From positions 1-22,858 of the forward strand of contig JADHSW010000016.1 of the NCBI GenBank assembly GCA_016776705.1: a stretch of 22,858 nucleotides of DNA. Reading direction: 5' to 3'. Positions 6,612 to 13,922 of the stretch are shown piece after piece. The position numbers and the translations under genes are program-made. A model generated the notes under the pieces. That model made no database searches, was not told the origin of the DNA, and worked only from the letters and a program-made list of their open reading frames with translations. This DNA comes from Rhodospirillales bacterium (GTDB lineage: Bacteria; Pseudomonadota; Alphaproteobacteria; Rhodospirillales; JABHCV01). How positions within the stretch are numbered: position 1 is the stretch's first letter; each line of letters opens with the position of its first letter.

Positions 6612-8513
6612 TTATTCGGCGGCAGCTTCTGCGGTCTCTTTTGTAGTCTCAGGAATTTCTTCATCACCGGCATATTCAAGAACTTCACGGGCGTGCTCGG
6701 TTTCCTGCTGTTTCGCCCACATGGCAGCGTAGGGGCCCTGTCTTTCCAGTAAATCGGCATGATGGCCCCGCTCGGCAATGCGACCTTCTTCAAGCACGAT
6801 GATCTCGTCTGCGTCGACCACGGTTGATAGTCTATGGGCGATAATCAGGGTGGTGCGGCCACTGGAAACCTGTTTCAGGGATTCCTGAATTTCCTTCTCC
6901 GTATGGGTGTCCAGTGACGAGGTCGCCTCGTCGAACAGGAAGATGCTGGGGCGCTTGAGGATGGTGCGGGCGATTGCGACCCGCTGTTTTTCCCCGCCCG
7001 ACAATTTAAGGCCGCGCTCGCCAACAACTGTCTTGTAGCCATCGGGCAGGGATGAAATGAAGTCGTGAATCGATGCCAGTCGGGCCGCCTCTTCGACCTC
7101 TTCACGGGTTGCACCGGGTCGCCCGTAAGCGATGTTATAATAGACGCTGTCGTTAAACAGCACCGTATCCTGTGGCACGATACCAATTGCGGCGCGCCAG
7201 CTTGACTGTGTGACTGTGCGCATGTCCTGGCCGTCGATCAGCACACTGCCTTCGCTGGTGTCGTAAAAGCGGAACAGCAGGCGCGATATGGTTGACTTGC
7301 CCGCACCACTGGGGCCGACAATGGCGACGCTCTTGCCCGCAGGAACAGTGAAGGACACATCTTTCAGGATTGATCTGTTCGGGTCGTACGAGAACGAAAC
7401 ATCCCTGAATTCTACCTGGGCGCCACTGATGGATAATTCCGGGGCATCGGGCGGGTCGACAACTTCGGCCTCCTCGTTCAAAAGCGAGAACATCTGTTCC
7501 ATATCGATCAGGGAATGTTTGATCTCGCGGTAACTGGAGCCGAGAAAATTAAGCGGCATGTAAAGTTGCAACAGGTAGGTGTTAACGAGGACAAAATCGC
7601 CGATGGTCATGGTGGCGTCGGTGACACCGTGTCCCGCCATGATCATGATGATGGTGACGCCGGTGGCGATAATCGCGCCTTGCCCGGTGTTGAGAATTGA
7701 AAGCGAGGCCTTCGCCGTTACGGCCGCTGTTTCGTAGTTTTCAAGGGCCTTGTCGAAACGTTTTGCTTCGTGTTCCTCGTTACCGAAGTATTTGACCGTT
7801 TCATAATTGATCAGGCTGTCGATGGCCTTGGAATGGGCCTCGCTGTCAGAATCGTTCATGGTGCGGCGGAACTTGATGCGCCATTCGGTGATCGCCAATG
7901 TCCAGACCACATATCCGGTAATGGTGATTGCGGTGACCAATGCGAACCACTCGTCGAACAGCGCCCATAACAGGGCCAGAACCATAATGATTTCAATCAT
8001 GGTCGGTATGATGATGAACAGCATCATGCGCAGTACGTATTCGATGCCCTTGGTGCCGCGCTCAATGGCGCGGCTTAAACCGCCTGTGCGGCGGTCCAGG
8101 TGAAAGCGCAGGGCCAGATCGTGGACATGGCGAAATGTTTTGACCCCGGCCTGGCGGATCGCGCGTTCGGCCACCTTGGCGAAGACGGCTCCCTGCAATT
8201 CCTTGAAACCCAGTGACAGCACGCGGGCGAGACCGTACGCAACAAGCAGGCCGACCGGAACGGCAAGGACGATTGATTCGGCTCTGATGCCGCCATCCGT
8301 TACGGGCAAGGTCAGGGCGTCGACGGCGTATTTCAGGATGACCGGAACGGCGACCGTGGTGACTTTCGCCAGCCCCAGCAGGGCTAGCGAGACAACCACA
8401 CGCACACGCAGGCCAAACGCATCCCTGGGCCACAGATAGGGCATCAGGCTGCGCACGGTGTCGAAATCGCCCGAAACTTCGCCCTGTTCAGGATTGTGGT
8501 CAACTCTACGCAT
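6612..8513 (-). CDS. ABC transporter ATP-binding/permease protein, Atm1 (heavy-metal/glutathione exporter) type
   Basis: About 633 residues: an N-terminal six-helix membrane domain (residues about 35-325) fused to an ATPase domain. The ATPase shows Walker A GPSGAGKS (400-407), signature LSGGEKQRVAIA (504-515), Walker B IFLFDE (524-529) and IIAHRLS. DSLINYETVKYFGNE at about 232-246 is a hallmark of the Atm1/HMT1 branch. Mitochondrial Atm1 and its bacterial relatives export glutathione-linked sulfur or metal conjugates from the cytosol. ATG 8513 was preferred; GTG 8519 is two codons upstream. The C-terminus ends in a Glu/Thr-rich tail. It lies 89 nt downstream of rpsU on the same strand. Substrate is inferred from the family; the isc tail in this window gives weak contextual support. 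Confidence 0.92.
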   Translation of the reverse strand: MRRVDHNPEQGEVSGDFDTVRSLMPYLWPRDAFGLRVRVVVSLALLGLAKVTTVAVPVILKYAVDALTLPVTDGGIRAESIVLAVPVGLLVAYGLARVLSLGFKELQGAVFAKVAERAIRQAGVKTFRHVHDLALRFHLDRRTGGLSRAIERGTKGIEYVLRMMLFIIIPTMIEIIMVLALLWALFDEWFALVTAITITGYVVWTLAITEWRIKFRRTMNDSDSEAHSKAIDSLINYETVKYFGNEEHEAKRFDKALENYETAAVTAKASLSILNTGQGAIIATGVTIIMIMAGHGVTDATMTIGDFVLVNTYLLQLYMPLNFLGSSYREIKHSLIDMEQMFSLLNEEAEVVDPPDAPELSISGAQVEFRDVSFSYDPNRSILKDVSFTVPAGKSVAIVGPSGAGKSTISRLLFRFYDTSEGSVLIDGQDMRTVTQSSWRAAIGIVPQDTVLFNDSVYYNIAYGRPGATREEVEEAARLASIHDFISSLPDGYKTVVGERGLKLSGGEKQRVAIARTILKRPSIFLFDEATSSLDTHTEKEIQESLKQVSSGRTTLIIAHRLSTVVDADEIIVLEEGRIAERGHHADLLERQGPYAAMWAKQQETEHAREVLEYAGDEEIPETTKETAEAAAE

Positions 8514-8602
8514 GGTCACTCGAAAACAGTTAAAGCCCAGCGAGCGGGCCGTGGATTATGCGTATATAGGGACTTGAACGATGATTCGCTAGAGTGCGCG
8601 TC

Positions 8603-8806
8603 CTAAAAACCGTCGACCTGCAGGCGCTTGCGTTCAAGCTTGCGTGCACGGCTTACGGCTTCGGCCTTTTTTCGGGCTCTTTGCTCAGAAGGTTTTTCAT
8701 AGGAGCGACGGCGTTTCATTTCACGCCACAGGCCTTCGCGCTGCATTTTCTTTTTCAGCGCTTTCAGGGCTTGTTCGACGTTGTTATCGCGTACACTTAC
8801 GTACAA
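8603..8806 (-). CDS. rpsU: 30S ribosomal protein S21
   Basis: 67 residues from TTG 8806, the normal S21 length. The sequence VSVRDNNVEQALKALKKKMQ, then EMKRRRSYEKPSE and a Lys/Arg-rich helix, is a clear S21 match. S21 is a small-subunit protein near the anti-Shine-Dalgarno end of 16S rRNA. The start is not certain. TTG 8806 fits homologous length but has only a weak GAG upstream. The frame stays open to ATG 8866 and ATG 8863, preceded by AAGG at about 8870-8873, which would add about 20 residues (VTSGAIITVPQGRIARYHL). Downstream, 89 nt away, is the Atm1-type exporter. Confidence 0.93.
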   Translation of the reverse strand: MYVSVRDNNVEQALKALKKKMQREGLWREMKRRRSYEKPSEQRARKKAEAVSRARKLERKRLQVDGF

Positions 8807-8926
8807 ATGATATCTCGCAATCCTGCCTTGGGGCACCGTAATGATGGCGCCGGATGTGACCATCATACGCCTTAATCTGCGGCCTGACAAATCCGGTTCC
8901 GGGCGGGCCTGGCTGGAAACATCATA

Positions 8927-8957
8927 ATTCTATTGAAAACAGTAAGTTACTAGTCAA
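8927..8957 (-). promoter_or_regulatory. Putative promoter upstream of rpsU
   Basis: On the - strand, TTGACT (8952-8957) and TAGAAT (8927-8932) are each one base from consensus -35 and -10 boxes, but the 19-nt spacing is long. It would give a leader of about 110 nt to TTG 8806, or about 55 nt to the upstream ATG pair. The rest of 8891-9055 shows no gene. Confidence 0.33.
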
Positions 8958-9055
8958 TTCTGGAGTTAATTCAGGGACGTTTACGTTTTGTTGAGAAAGC
9001 TCTGCTAGCGTTCAAAAAGGTGAATTGGGACCCTTTTTTCAGGGGAGTTTCTTTG

Positions 9056-9232
9056 ATGCGATATCAGGTGCGTTATGTCAGGGACATCAAGTCCTGGGCG
9101 GTTGTCGACACGAAGGTCGGTGACAGGGTTATCCAGCTTCACGACGAGAAAAATGGCGCGCACGATGCCGCCTGGCGGGAGGAGGAGCGCTGGTACAAGT
9201 GCTCTCCTGCTCAGGGCGGTGAAGCGGCTTGA
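9056..9232 (+). CDS. Small hypothetical protein (58 aa)
   Basis: ATG 9056 is preceded by AGGGGAG at 9041-9047, a good ribosome site, so I prefer it over the in-frame GTG at 9020. The product has a beta-hairpin-like start (MRYQVRYVRDIKSWAVVD, GDRVIQLHDEKNGAH) and an AAWREEERW helix. The pattern of a Trp-containing strand, a turn and an Ala/Glu helix resembles small DUF2188-like proteins, but I cannot confirm that. It has no signal peptide or membrane segment. It is first in a run of five small co-directional genes around fliN; function unknown. Confidence 0.65.
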   Translation: MRYQVRYVRDIKSWAVVDTKVGDRVIQLHDEKNGAHDAAWREEERWYKCSPAQGGEAA

Positions 9233-9250
9233 AGGATTAATAATAAAGAA

Positions 9251-9478
9251 ATGGAAGAGCGTAACCCTGGGGAACACCTTTCCAATGCGGAGGTCTATGA
9301 AATGGCTGACACATTGCTAAGGCGACATGGCAAGGATGCCGTTCTTGTCGCCAATATGCAGGCGGGAGAGAGACTGAACGCCGGCGACATGGAGGGATAC
9401 AGAACGTGGAAACGCCTGGTCATGCTGGTTGATGGAATGTTGGGTATAGCCCAACCCGAGCGGGCATGTTTACACTGA
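9251..9478 (+). CDS. Small hypothetical protein, paralogue of the 9839-10042 product
   Basis: 75 residues, soluble and helical by eye. The stretch SNAEVYEMADTLLRRHG, then MQAGERL, GDMEGYRTWKRLV and MLVDGML aligns without gaps to the product of 9839-10042 (SNAEIWRCASLLVDQYG, IKADELA, GDQEGRFIWLKVT, RAVEELL). By my count about 18 of 54 positions are identical. The shared pattern (AE at the helix start, GDxEG, then W) looks like a short domain family seen in alphaproteobacteria (possibly DUF6961), not confirmed. ATG 9251 has only a weak upstream purine stretch (GAAGGA at 9231-9236). The unit continues to fliN, 53 nt downstream. Function unknown. Confidence 0.68.
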   Translation: MEERNPGEHLSNAEVYEMADTLLRRHGKDAVLVANMQAGERLNAGDMEGYRTWKRLVMLVDGMLGIAQPERACLH

Positions 9479-9531
9479 AACGTTGGACGAATGACGGATT
9501 TGGCGGTTAAGGTTGTGTATGGAAATGAATT

Positions 9532-9822
9532 ATGGCTGAAGACATCAATTTTGACGGCATGGGCGATGCAGGAGACGGTGATGAGGAAACCACTGGCGCC
9601 ATTTATGGCATATCGGTCGACGTAACCGCCGTTCTTGGCACCGCGACAATGCCGATCAGCCAGATCCTTAAACTGGGCCGTGGCGCTGTTGTTGAACTAG
9701 AGCGCCTTGTCGGCGAGGAAATTGAACTTCACGCCGAAGATAACCTTATCGCCAAGGGCGAAGTTGTGGTTATCGAAGACCGCCTGGGGGTCAGTATCAC
9801 CAAAATTATGAAACGCCATTGA
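9532..9822 (+). CDS. fliN: Flagellar motor switch protein FliN (SpoA domain)
   Basis: 96 residues. An acidic, low-complexity N-terminus of about 25 residues is followed by a complete SpoA domain: GISVDVTAVLGTATMPISQILKL, GRGAVVELERLVGEEIEL and AKGEVVVIEDRLGVSITKI, which is FliN-like throughout. FliN forms the C-ring of the flagellar rotor with FliM and FliG and binds export components (FliH). GGAAA at 9521-9525 is 6 nt from ATG 9532. What is odd is the setting: no other flagellar gene is in the 22.9-kb window, and it sits between two short paralogous genes. A second, non-motor FliN-type copy or simply a dispersed fliN are both possible. Confidence 0.9.
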   Translation: MAEDINFDGMGDAGDGDEETTGAIYGISVDVTAVLGTATMPISQILKLGRGAVVELERLVGEEIELHAEDNLIAKGEVVVIEDRLGVSITKIMKRH

Positions 9823-9838
9823 CTGGAAGGGGATAGCC

Positions 9839-10042
9839 ATGAAATCAAATGCTGAAATTTGGCGCTGCGCCAGCCTGCTTGTCGATCAATATGGCGAAAT
9901 GGCCCGCAACGGCGCCGCCATCAAGGCTGACGAGTTGGCCCGTGAAGGGGATCAGGAAGGTCGCTTTATCTGGTTGAAGGTAACCCGCGCAGTCGAAGAA
10001 CTGTTATCGGAAGATGTCCCAGCCGATGCTACCCGTCATTAA
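9839..10042 (+). CDS. Small hypothetical protein, paralogue of the 9251-9478 product
   Basis: 67 residues, 16 nt after fliN, with a strong ribosome site AAGGGGA at 9827-9833 before ATG 9839. It shares an ungapped 54-residue alignment with the product of 9251-9478, including SNAE at the start, GD-EG and a conserved Trp. It is predicted soluble and mainly helical; no signal or membrane segment. The close spacing to fliN suggests cotranscription. Whether it acts in the flagellar motor cannot be told from sequence. Confidence 0.72.
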   Translation: MKSNAEIWRCASLLVDQYGEMARNGAAIKADELAREGDQEGRFIWLKVTRAVEELLSEDVPADATRH

Positions 10043-10063
10043 CATCCGGCCTGATTTTCAAAC

Positions 10064-10207
10064 ATGTCAGTAGTCGTTGGACAAACCCTCGCCTTCCTGA
10101 AAATTGGCGCTCTGGCTCTCCCCATCATGGCGGGTATTTGGCTGCTCACCCGCTACATCGAAAAAAGAGGGCGCAAAAAGAGCAAGGGCGGTAGCGGATT
10201 GTCATGA
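10064..10207 (+). CDS. Small single-span membrane protein (47 aa)
   Basis: Not a long frame, but a coherent one: ATG 10064 to TGA 10205-10207. It has one hydrophobic segment (about residues 9-29, FLKIGALALPIMAGIWLLT) followed by a strongly basic tail (RYIEKRGRKKSKGG), the positive-inside pattern of a small inner-membrane protein. It lies 21 nt after the preceding gene, on the same strand, and ends 4 nt before the stop of the convergent ppnP, filling the space exactly. No clear ribosome site is visible. Function unknown; moderately likely to be real. Confidence 0.5.
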   Translation: MSVVVGQTLAFLKIGALALPIMAGIWLLTRYIEKRGRKKSKGGSGLS

Positions 10208-10211
10208 AGAC

Positions 10212-10493
10212 CTAGCCGTAAGTGCACAGGTAAGCCGTATCCACCGCTACCTCGACCCCGAAGGACAGTCCGGCTTCAACGATAAAGGACTGATTCGCCT
10301 CGAAAGTTTGCCATTTGTCCTCGCCCGGAAGCAATATCTTTAGGGCCCCGCTGACCACGGTCATGGTTTCTTTCTGACTGGCCCCGAATTCATATTTGCC
10401 CGGGGCCATGACACCCACCGTCGCCGGCAGGGTTGCGCTCTGGAAGGCCATGGAGACGACATTGCCTTCAAAGTATTCGTTCACTTTAAACAT
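10212..10493 (-). CDS. ppnP: Pyrimidine/purine nucleoside phosphorylase PpnP
   Basis: 93 residues from ATG 10493, the usual size of this small cupin enzyme (formerly YaiE, DUF1255). It has the family pattern KVNEYFEGNVVSM, TVGVMAPGKYEFGAS, KETMTVVSGALKILLPG, then NQSFIVEAGLSFGVEV and YLCTYG at the C-terminus. PpnP splits nucleosides with phosphate into base and ribose-1-phosphate. The start is 7 nt after the guaA stop on the same strand, so it is almost surely cotranscribed with guaA; both act on purines. An upstream in-frame start inside guaA (10514) is not favoured. Confidence 0.93.
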   Translation of the reverse strand: MFKVNEYFEGNVVSMAFQSATLPATVGVMAPGKYEFGASQKETMTVVSGALKILLPGEDKWQTFEANQSFIVEAGLSFGVEVAVDTAYLCTYG

Positions 10494-10500
10494 GGTTTCT

Positions 10501-12051
10501 TTATTCCCACTCAATCGTTCCGGGCGGTTTGGACGTGATGTCGTAGGTCACCCGGTTAATGCCTTTGACTTCATTGATGATGCGGTTGGATACCTGGGCC
10601 AGGAATTCCATATCAAAATGATAGAAATCCGCCGTCATGCCGTCAGTCGATGTGACGGCGCGGAGGGCGCATACGTAGTCGTAGGTGCGCGCATCGCCCA
10701 TGACGCCGACGCTTTGCACTGGCAGCAATACGGCGAAGGCCTGCCAGATGGTGTCGTACAGCCCGGCGTTGCGAATTTCTTCCAGGTAAACGGCGTCCGC
10801 ATTGCGAAGGATTTCAAGCTTCTCGCGGGTGACGCCGCCGGGAAGACGAATGGCGAGGCCTGGACCGGGAAAGGGATGGCGACCAACGAACGAGTCAGGC
10901 AAGCCCAGTTCCCGGCCAAGGGCGCGGACTTCGTCCTTAAACAGTTCACGCAAGGGTTCGACCAGATCCATATTCATGCGTTCAGGCAGGCCACCAACGT
11001 TGTGATGTGATTTGATGGTGACAGAAGGGCCACCGGTAAAGGATACGGATTCGATCACATCCGGGTACAAGGTTCCCTGGGCGAGGAAGTCTGCGCCGCC
11101 AATTTTGTTGGCTTCTTCCTCGAACACGTCAATGAAGGTTGCGCCGATGATCTTGCGCTTCGTTTCAGGATCGGTTTCGCCTTCAAGTTTGCTGATAAAC
11201 AGCTCCGAGGCGTCGCGATGAACGAGGGGAATGTTGTAATGATCCTTGAACATGGAGACGACTTCTTCGGCTTCGCCCTTGCGCATAAAGCCGGTGTCGA
11301 CAAAAACGCACTGCAATTGATCGCCGATGGCCTCAAACAGCAGCACGGCGACGACGGATGAATCGACCCCGCCCGACAGGCCGCAAATGACTTTGCCGTC
11401 GCCAACCTGCGCCCGCACCTTGGCAATTTCCTGCTCCCTGAACCCGGCCATGGTCCAGTCGCCCTTGCAACCACAGACCCGGTGGGTGAAATTTTCCAGC
11501 AATTTTGCGCCGTGGGGCGTATGAACGACTTCCGGGTGGTACATCAGGCCGTAAAAGCGCCGCTCATCATCGGCGATAGTGGCAAAGGGCGCGCCATCGG
11601 ACGAAGCGACTGTTCGAAAGCCCGTTGGCGGCTCGTCGATGCGGTCGCCATGGCTCATCCACACCTGTTCCCTTGAGCCAACATCCCAGACGCCGTGAAA
11701 GAGTTCGCAGTCATCGACCACATCCACATAGGCACGGCCGAACTCCCGGTGATCCGATGATATGATCTTGCCACCCAGTGCATCGGCCATGGCCATCTGA
11801 CCGTAACAAATACCCAAAACAGGTAGCCCCATGTCAAACAGGCCATCAGGAGTGCGCGGGGTGTCCATTCCAGTTATCGAGGCCGGACCGCCGGACAGGA
11901 TAATGCCCTTGGGATCATAGGCCCTGATGGTGTCAACGGTGACGCTGTTGAAGGGATGAATTTCGGAATAAACACCGGACTCCCGAACCCGTCTGGCGAT
12001 CAACTGGGTGACCTGGGAGCCGAAATCGATAATTAAAATGCGTTCGCTCAT
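10501..12051 (-). CDS. guaA: GMP synthase (glutamine-hydrolysing)
   Basis: 516 residues from ATG 12051 (MSERILIIDFGSQ, the usual N-terminus). It converts XMP plus glutamine and ATP to GMP. The class I glutamine amidotransferase domain has C82 (GICYGQ), H172 and E174 (YHPEVV). The ATP pyrophosphatase domain has SGGVDSS at 226-232, and the C-terminal dimerisation domain ends in KPPGTIEWE. The frame is open 14 codons further to ATG 12093, which follows AGGAG at a long distance; homologue length favours 12051 although its own ribosome site is weak. guaB lies about 9 kb away on the same strand; ppnP follows directly. Confidence 0.97.
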   Translation of the reverse strand: MSERILIIDFGSQVTQLIARRVRESGVYSEIHPFNSVTVDTIRAYDPKGIILSGGPASITGMDTPRTPDGLFDMGLPVLGICYGQMAMADALGGKIISSDHREFGRAYVDVVDDCELFHGVWDVGSREQVWMSHGDRIDEPPTGFRTVASSDGAPFATIADDERRFYGLMYHPEVVHTPHGAKLLENFTHRVCGCKGDWTMAGFREQEIAKVRAQVGDGKVICGLSGGVDSSVVAVLLFEAIGDQLQCVFVDTGFMRKGEAEEVVSMFKDHYNIPLVHRDASELFISKLEGETDPETKRKIIGATFIDVFEEEANKIGGADFLAQGTLYPDVIESVSFTGGPSVTIKSHHNVGGLPERMNMDLVEPLRELFKDEVRALGRELGLPDSFVGRHPFPGPGLAIRLPGGVTREKLEILRNADAVYLEEIRNAGLYDTIWQAFAVLLPVQSVGVMGDARTYDYVCALRAVTSTDGMTADFYHFDMEFLAQVSNRIINEVKGINRVTYDITSKPPGTIEWE

Positions 12052-12200
12052 GGCTATATGCGACTCGGGCGTTGTGAATGGGAGCCAGAACATAGCGAAG
12101 ATCGCGCGCTCCTAACAGACTCAAATTGACCTTTACCCCATCAATATCTAGACCTGATGCGTTGTATCACAGGATTGATCCGGACGGGCAGAAGTAAAAG

Positions 12201-12953
12201 ATGGCGTTGACGAGTGAATACTATGATTACGGTATGGTTTTGCTGGCCATTGCTGCGGCAAGTTATATTCAAGCCCTGGTCGGTTTTTCCTTTGCCGTAA
12301 TCCTGATGGGTGCGATTGCAACTCTGAATTTAATGCCTGTGGCTGACGCCGCTGTCATTACAACCCTGTTGGCGATGGGCAATACCGGCACCGCCTTAAT
12401 CCGTGGGCATTCAAATGTCCGCTGGCGGGAAACAGGCGCAGTACTGCTGGTATCCCTTCCTGCTATCGTTCTTGGCCTTTATTTGCTTGATCAATTTGGT
12501 GAGACCCATCTTGGGAGGATTCGTATGGCCTTGGCCGTAGTTATGTTCTTGTCCGGCGCTATGATATTAAAACCACCCCGTCAGGATGCCGTGATTTCCA
12601 GGCTTCCTTCGTTTGCCTTGTCAGGGCTCATTTCTGGGGTCGTCGGTGGATTGTTTGCTACCGGTGGGCCTTTTATCGTTTATCAATTTTATCGCCAGCC
12701 CCTGTCGCTACAAATTATTCGCGACAGCCTTTTTGCTGTCTTTTTCCTCGGTTCGCTGGCGAGAACAATTCTTGTTGTTTTAGATACCGGTATTGAAACA
12801 CGGTTGTTGATACTCAGTGCGATTGGCTTTCCCGTTGTTGTTGTTTTTACAAGGTTTGGTTTGCGTTTTGCCCCCAATTTACCGGAAACAACCTTACGCA
12901 GGGCGGTGTTTGGTCTGATGGTCTTAACCGCCCTGGCGCTGATGTTAGGCTGA
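12201..12953 (+). CDS. TauE/SafE-family membrane transporter
   Basis: 250 residues, seven or eight hydrophobic segments and few charged residues, in two repeated halves. Family features are the N-terminal ALVGFSFAVILMGAI and the central SGVVGGLFATGGPFIVYQFYR (about residues 143-163). Members export sulfite, sulfoacetate or other sulfur-containing anions; the substrate here is unknown. ATG 12201 follows AGAAGTAAAAG. The gene is divergent from guaA (149-nt gap, no riboswitch seen) and ends two bases before the stop of the convergent thiY-like gene. Confidence 0.88.
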   Translation: MALTSEYYDYGMVLLAIAAASYIQALVGFSFAVILMGAIATLNLMPVADAAVITTLLAMGNTGTALIRGHSNVRWRETGAVLLVSLPAIVLGLYLLDQFGETHLGRIRMALAVVMFLSGAMILKPPRQDAVISRLPSFALSGLISGVVGGLFATGGPFIVYQFYRQPLSLQIIRDSLFAVFFLGSLARTILVVLDTGIETRLLILSAIGFPVVVVFTRFGLRFAPNLPETTLRRAVFGLMVLTALALMLG

Positions 12954-12955
12954 GT

Positions 12956-13906
12956 TTACGGAAGCTCGACGGCATATGTTTCCAGTGCCGGGATGCTTTT
13001 GATTAATTTTTGTTCTTTCAGGAAAACCGCGAAGCGCTCGTAACGGGCTTTGTCCAAAGCCGCAGGGCGCAATGCGAAGCGGGGCAGGGTTGCGGCCCAG
13101 GCTCGCTTGTTCAACTCGTCATTCAGGTCTTGATGAGCGCCGATGAACAGGCTCCAGGCTTCATCAGGATGGTTGATCAGGAACTGGGTGCCTTTTTCGA
13201 CTCCGTCCAGAAACCTGCGCAGGCGGGCATCACCAAGGGAAGATTTGTTGGCGACAAGGATCAACTCGTCGTAAGGGGGCACCCCTTCTTCTTCTGGGTA
13301 AAAGGCCTTGCCGGGCTTGCCGACGATATCCATCTGGTTCAGCTCGAAATTGCGAAACGCGCCGATGACGGCGTCGACCTGACCGGAAATAATTGAAGGG
13401 GAGAGCGAGAAATTGACGTTGACCAGTGTCACGTCCTTCAGGCCCATACCGGCACTGGAGAGCATTTTGCCCAGGATGGCGTCTTCGAACCCGCCGATGG
13501 AATAACCGACCTTCTTGCCCTTAAGATCGGCGATGGACTTGATCGGACCGTCTTTCAGCACGACCAGTGAATTCAGCGGGGTCGCCACCAGGGTTCCAAT
13601 TCTTACCAAAGGCAATCCCTGTTCGACCTGAACATGGAGCTGTGGCTCATAAGATACAGCGATGTCGGCCTTGCCGGCGGCGACCAGTTTTGGTGGATCG
13701 TTGGGGTCTGCCGGGGCGATCAGTTCAACGTCCAGACCCGCATCGGCGAAATAACCCTTCTCGCGGGCGACGATCAGGGGCGCGTGATCCGGGTTCACGA
13801 ACCAGTCCAGCAGGACCGTCATTTTGTCGGCTGCCTGAACTGGCAAACTGATCAAGGTTGCAGCAATCAGGATCAGGAAAGTAAGGGTATGGCGAAGTTT
13901 TATCAT
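12956..13906 (-). CDS. thiY: Pyrimidine (thiamin precursor) ABC transporter, substrate-binding protein ThiY
   Basis: 316 residues from ATG 13906, which has GAGGA 5 nt upstream. Residues 1-27 form a signal peptide with probable cleavage after LPVQA. The mature start KMTVLLDWFVNPDHAPLIVAREKGYF is the NMT1/THI5-like signature of ThiY proteins, which capture N-formyl-aminopyrimidine, or possibly hydroxymethylpyrimidine, in the periplasm. KGKKVGYSIGGFED and SGQVDAVIGAF are further family motifs. The longer open frame to 14047 runs inside the permease gene and is rejected. It is last in the riboswitch-controlled operon, 16 nt after the permease gene; role follows from family plus riboswitch. Confidence 0.92.
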   Translation of the reverse strand: MIKLRHTLTFLILIAATLISLPVQAADKMTVLLDWFVNPDHAPLIVAREKGYFADAGLDVELIAPADPNDPPKLVAAGKADIAVSYEPQLHVQVEQGLPLVRIGTLVATPLNSLVVLKDGPIKSIADLKGKKVGYSIGGFEDAILGKMLSSAGMGLKDVTLVNVNFSLSPSIISGQVDAVIGAFRNFELNQMDIVGKPGKAFYPEEEGVPPYDELILVANKSSLGDARLRRFLDGVEKGTQFLINHPDEAWSLFIGAHQDLNDELNKRAWAATLPRFALRPAALDKARYERFAVFLKEQKLIKSIPALETYAVELP

Positions 13907-13922
13907 GAGTTCCTCAGTCTTT

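Noticed and set aside
8612..8625. GTCGACCTGCAGGC, identical to part of a cloning-vector polylinker, with AAGCTT shortly after
   Set aside because: It encodes the conserved-looking end of S21 (RLQVD) in frame and the sequence around it departs from any polylinker, so it is chance, not vector.
10396..11010. 204-residue open frame on the + strand
   Set aside because: Antisense to guaA and ppnP, both certain; no recognisable domain.
12052..12200. Possible purine riboswitch in the guaA/TauE divergent gap
   Set aside because: None of the conserved guanine/adenine aptamer loop sequences are visible; only weak promoter-like TTGACC (12126-12131) is seen.
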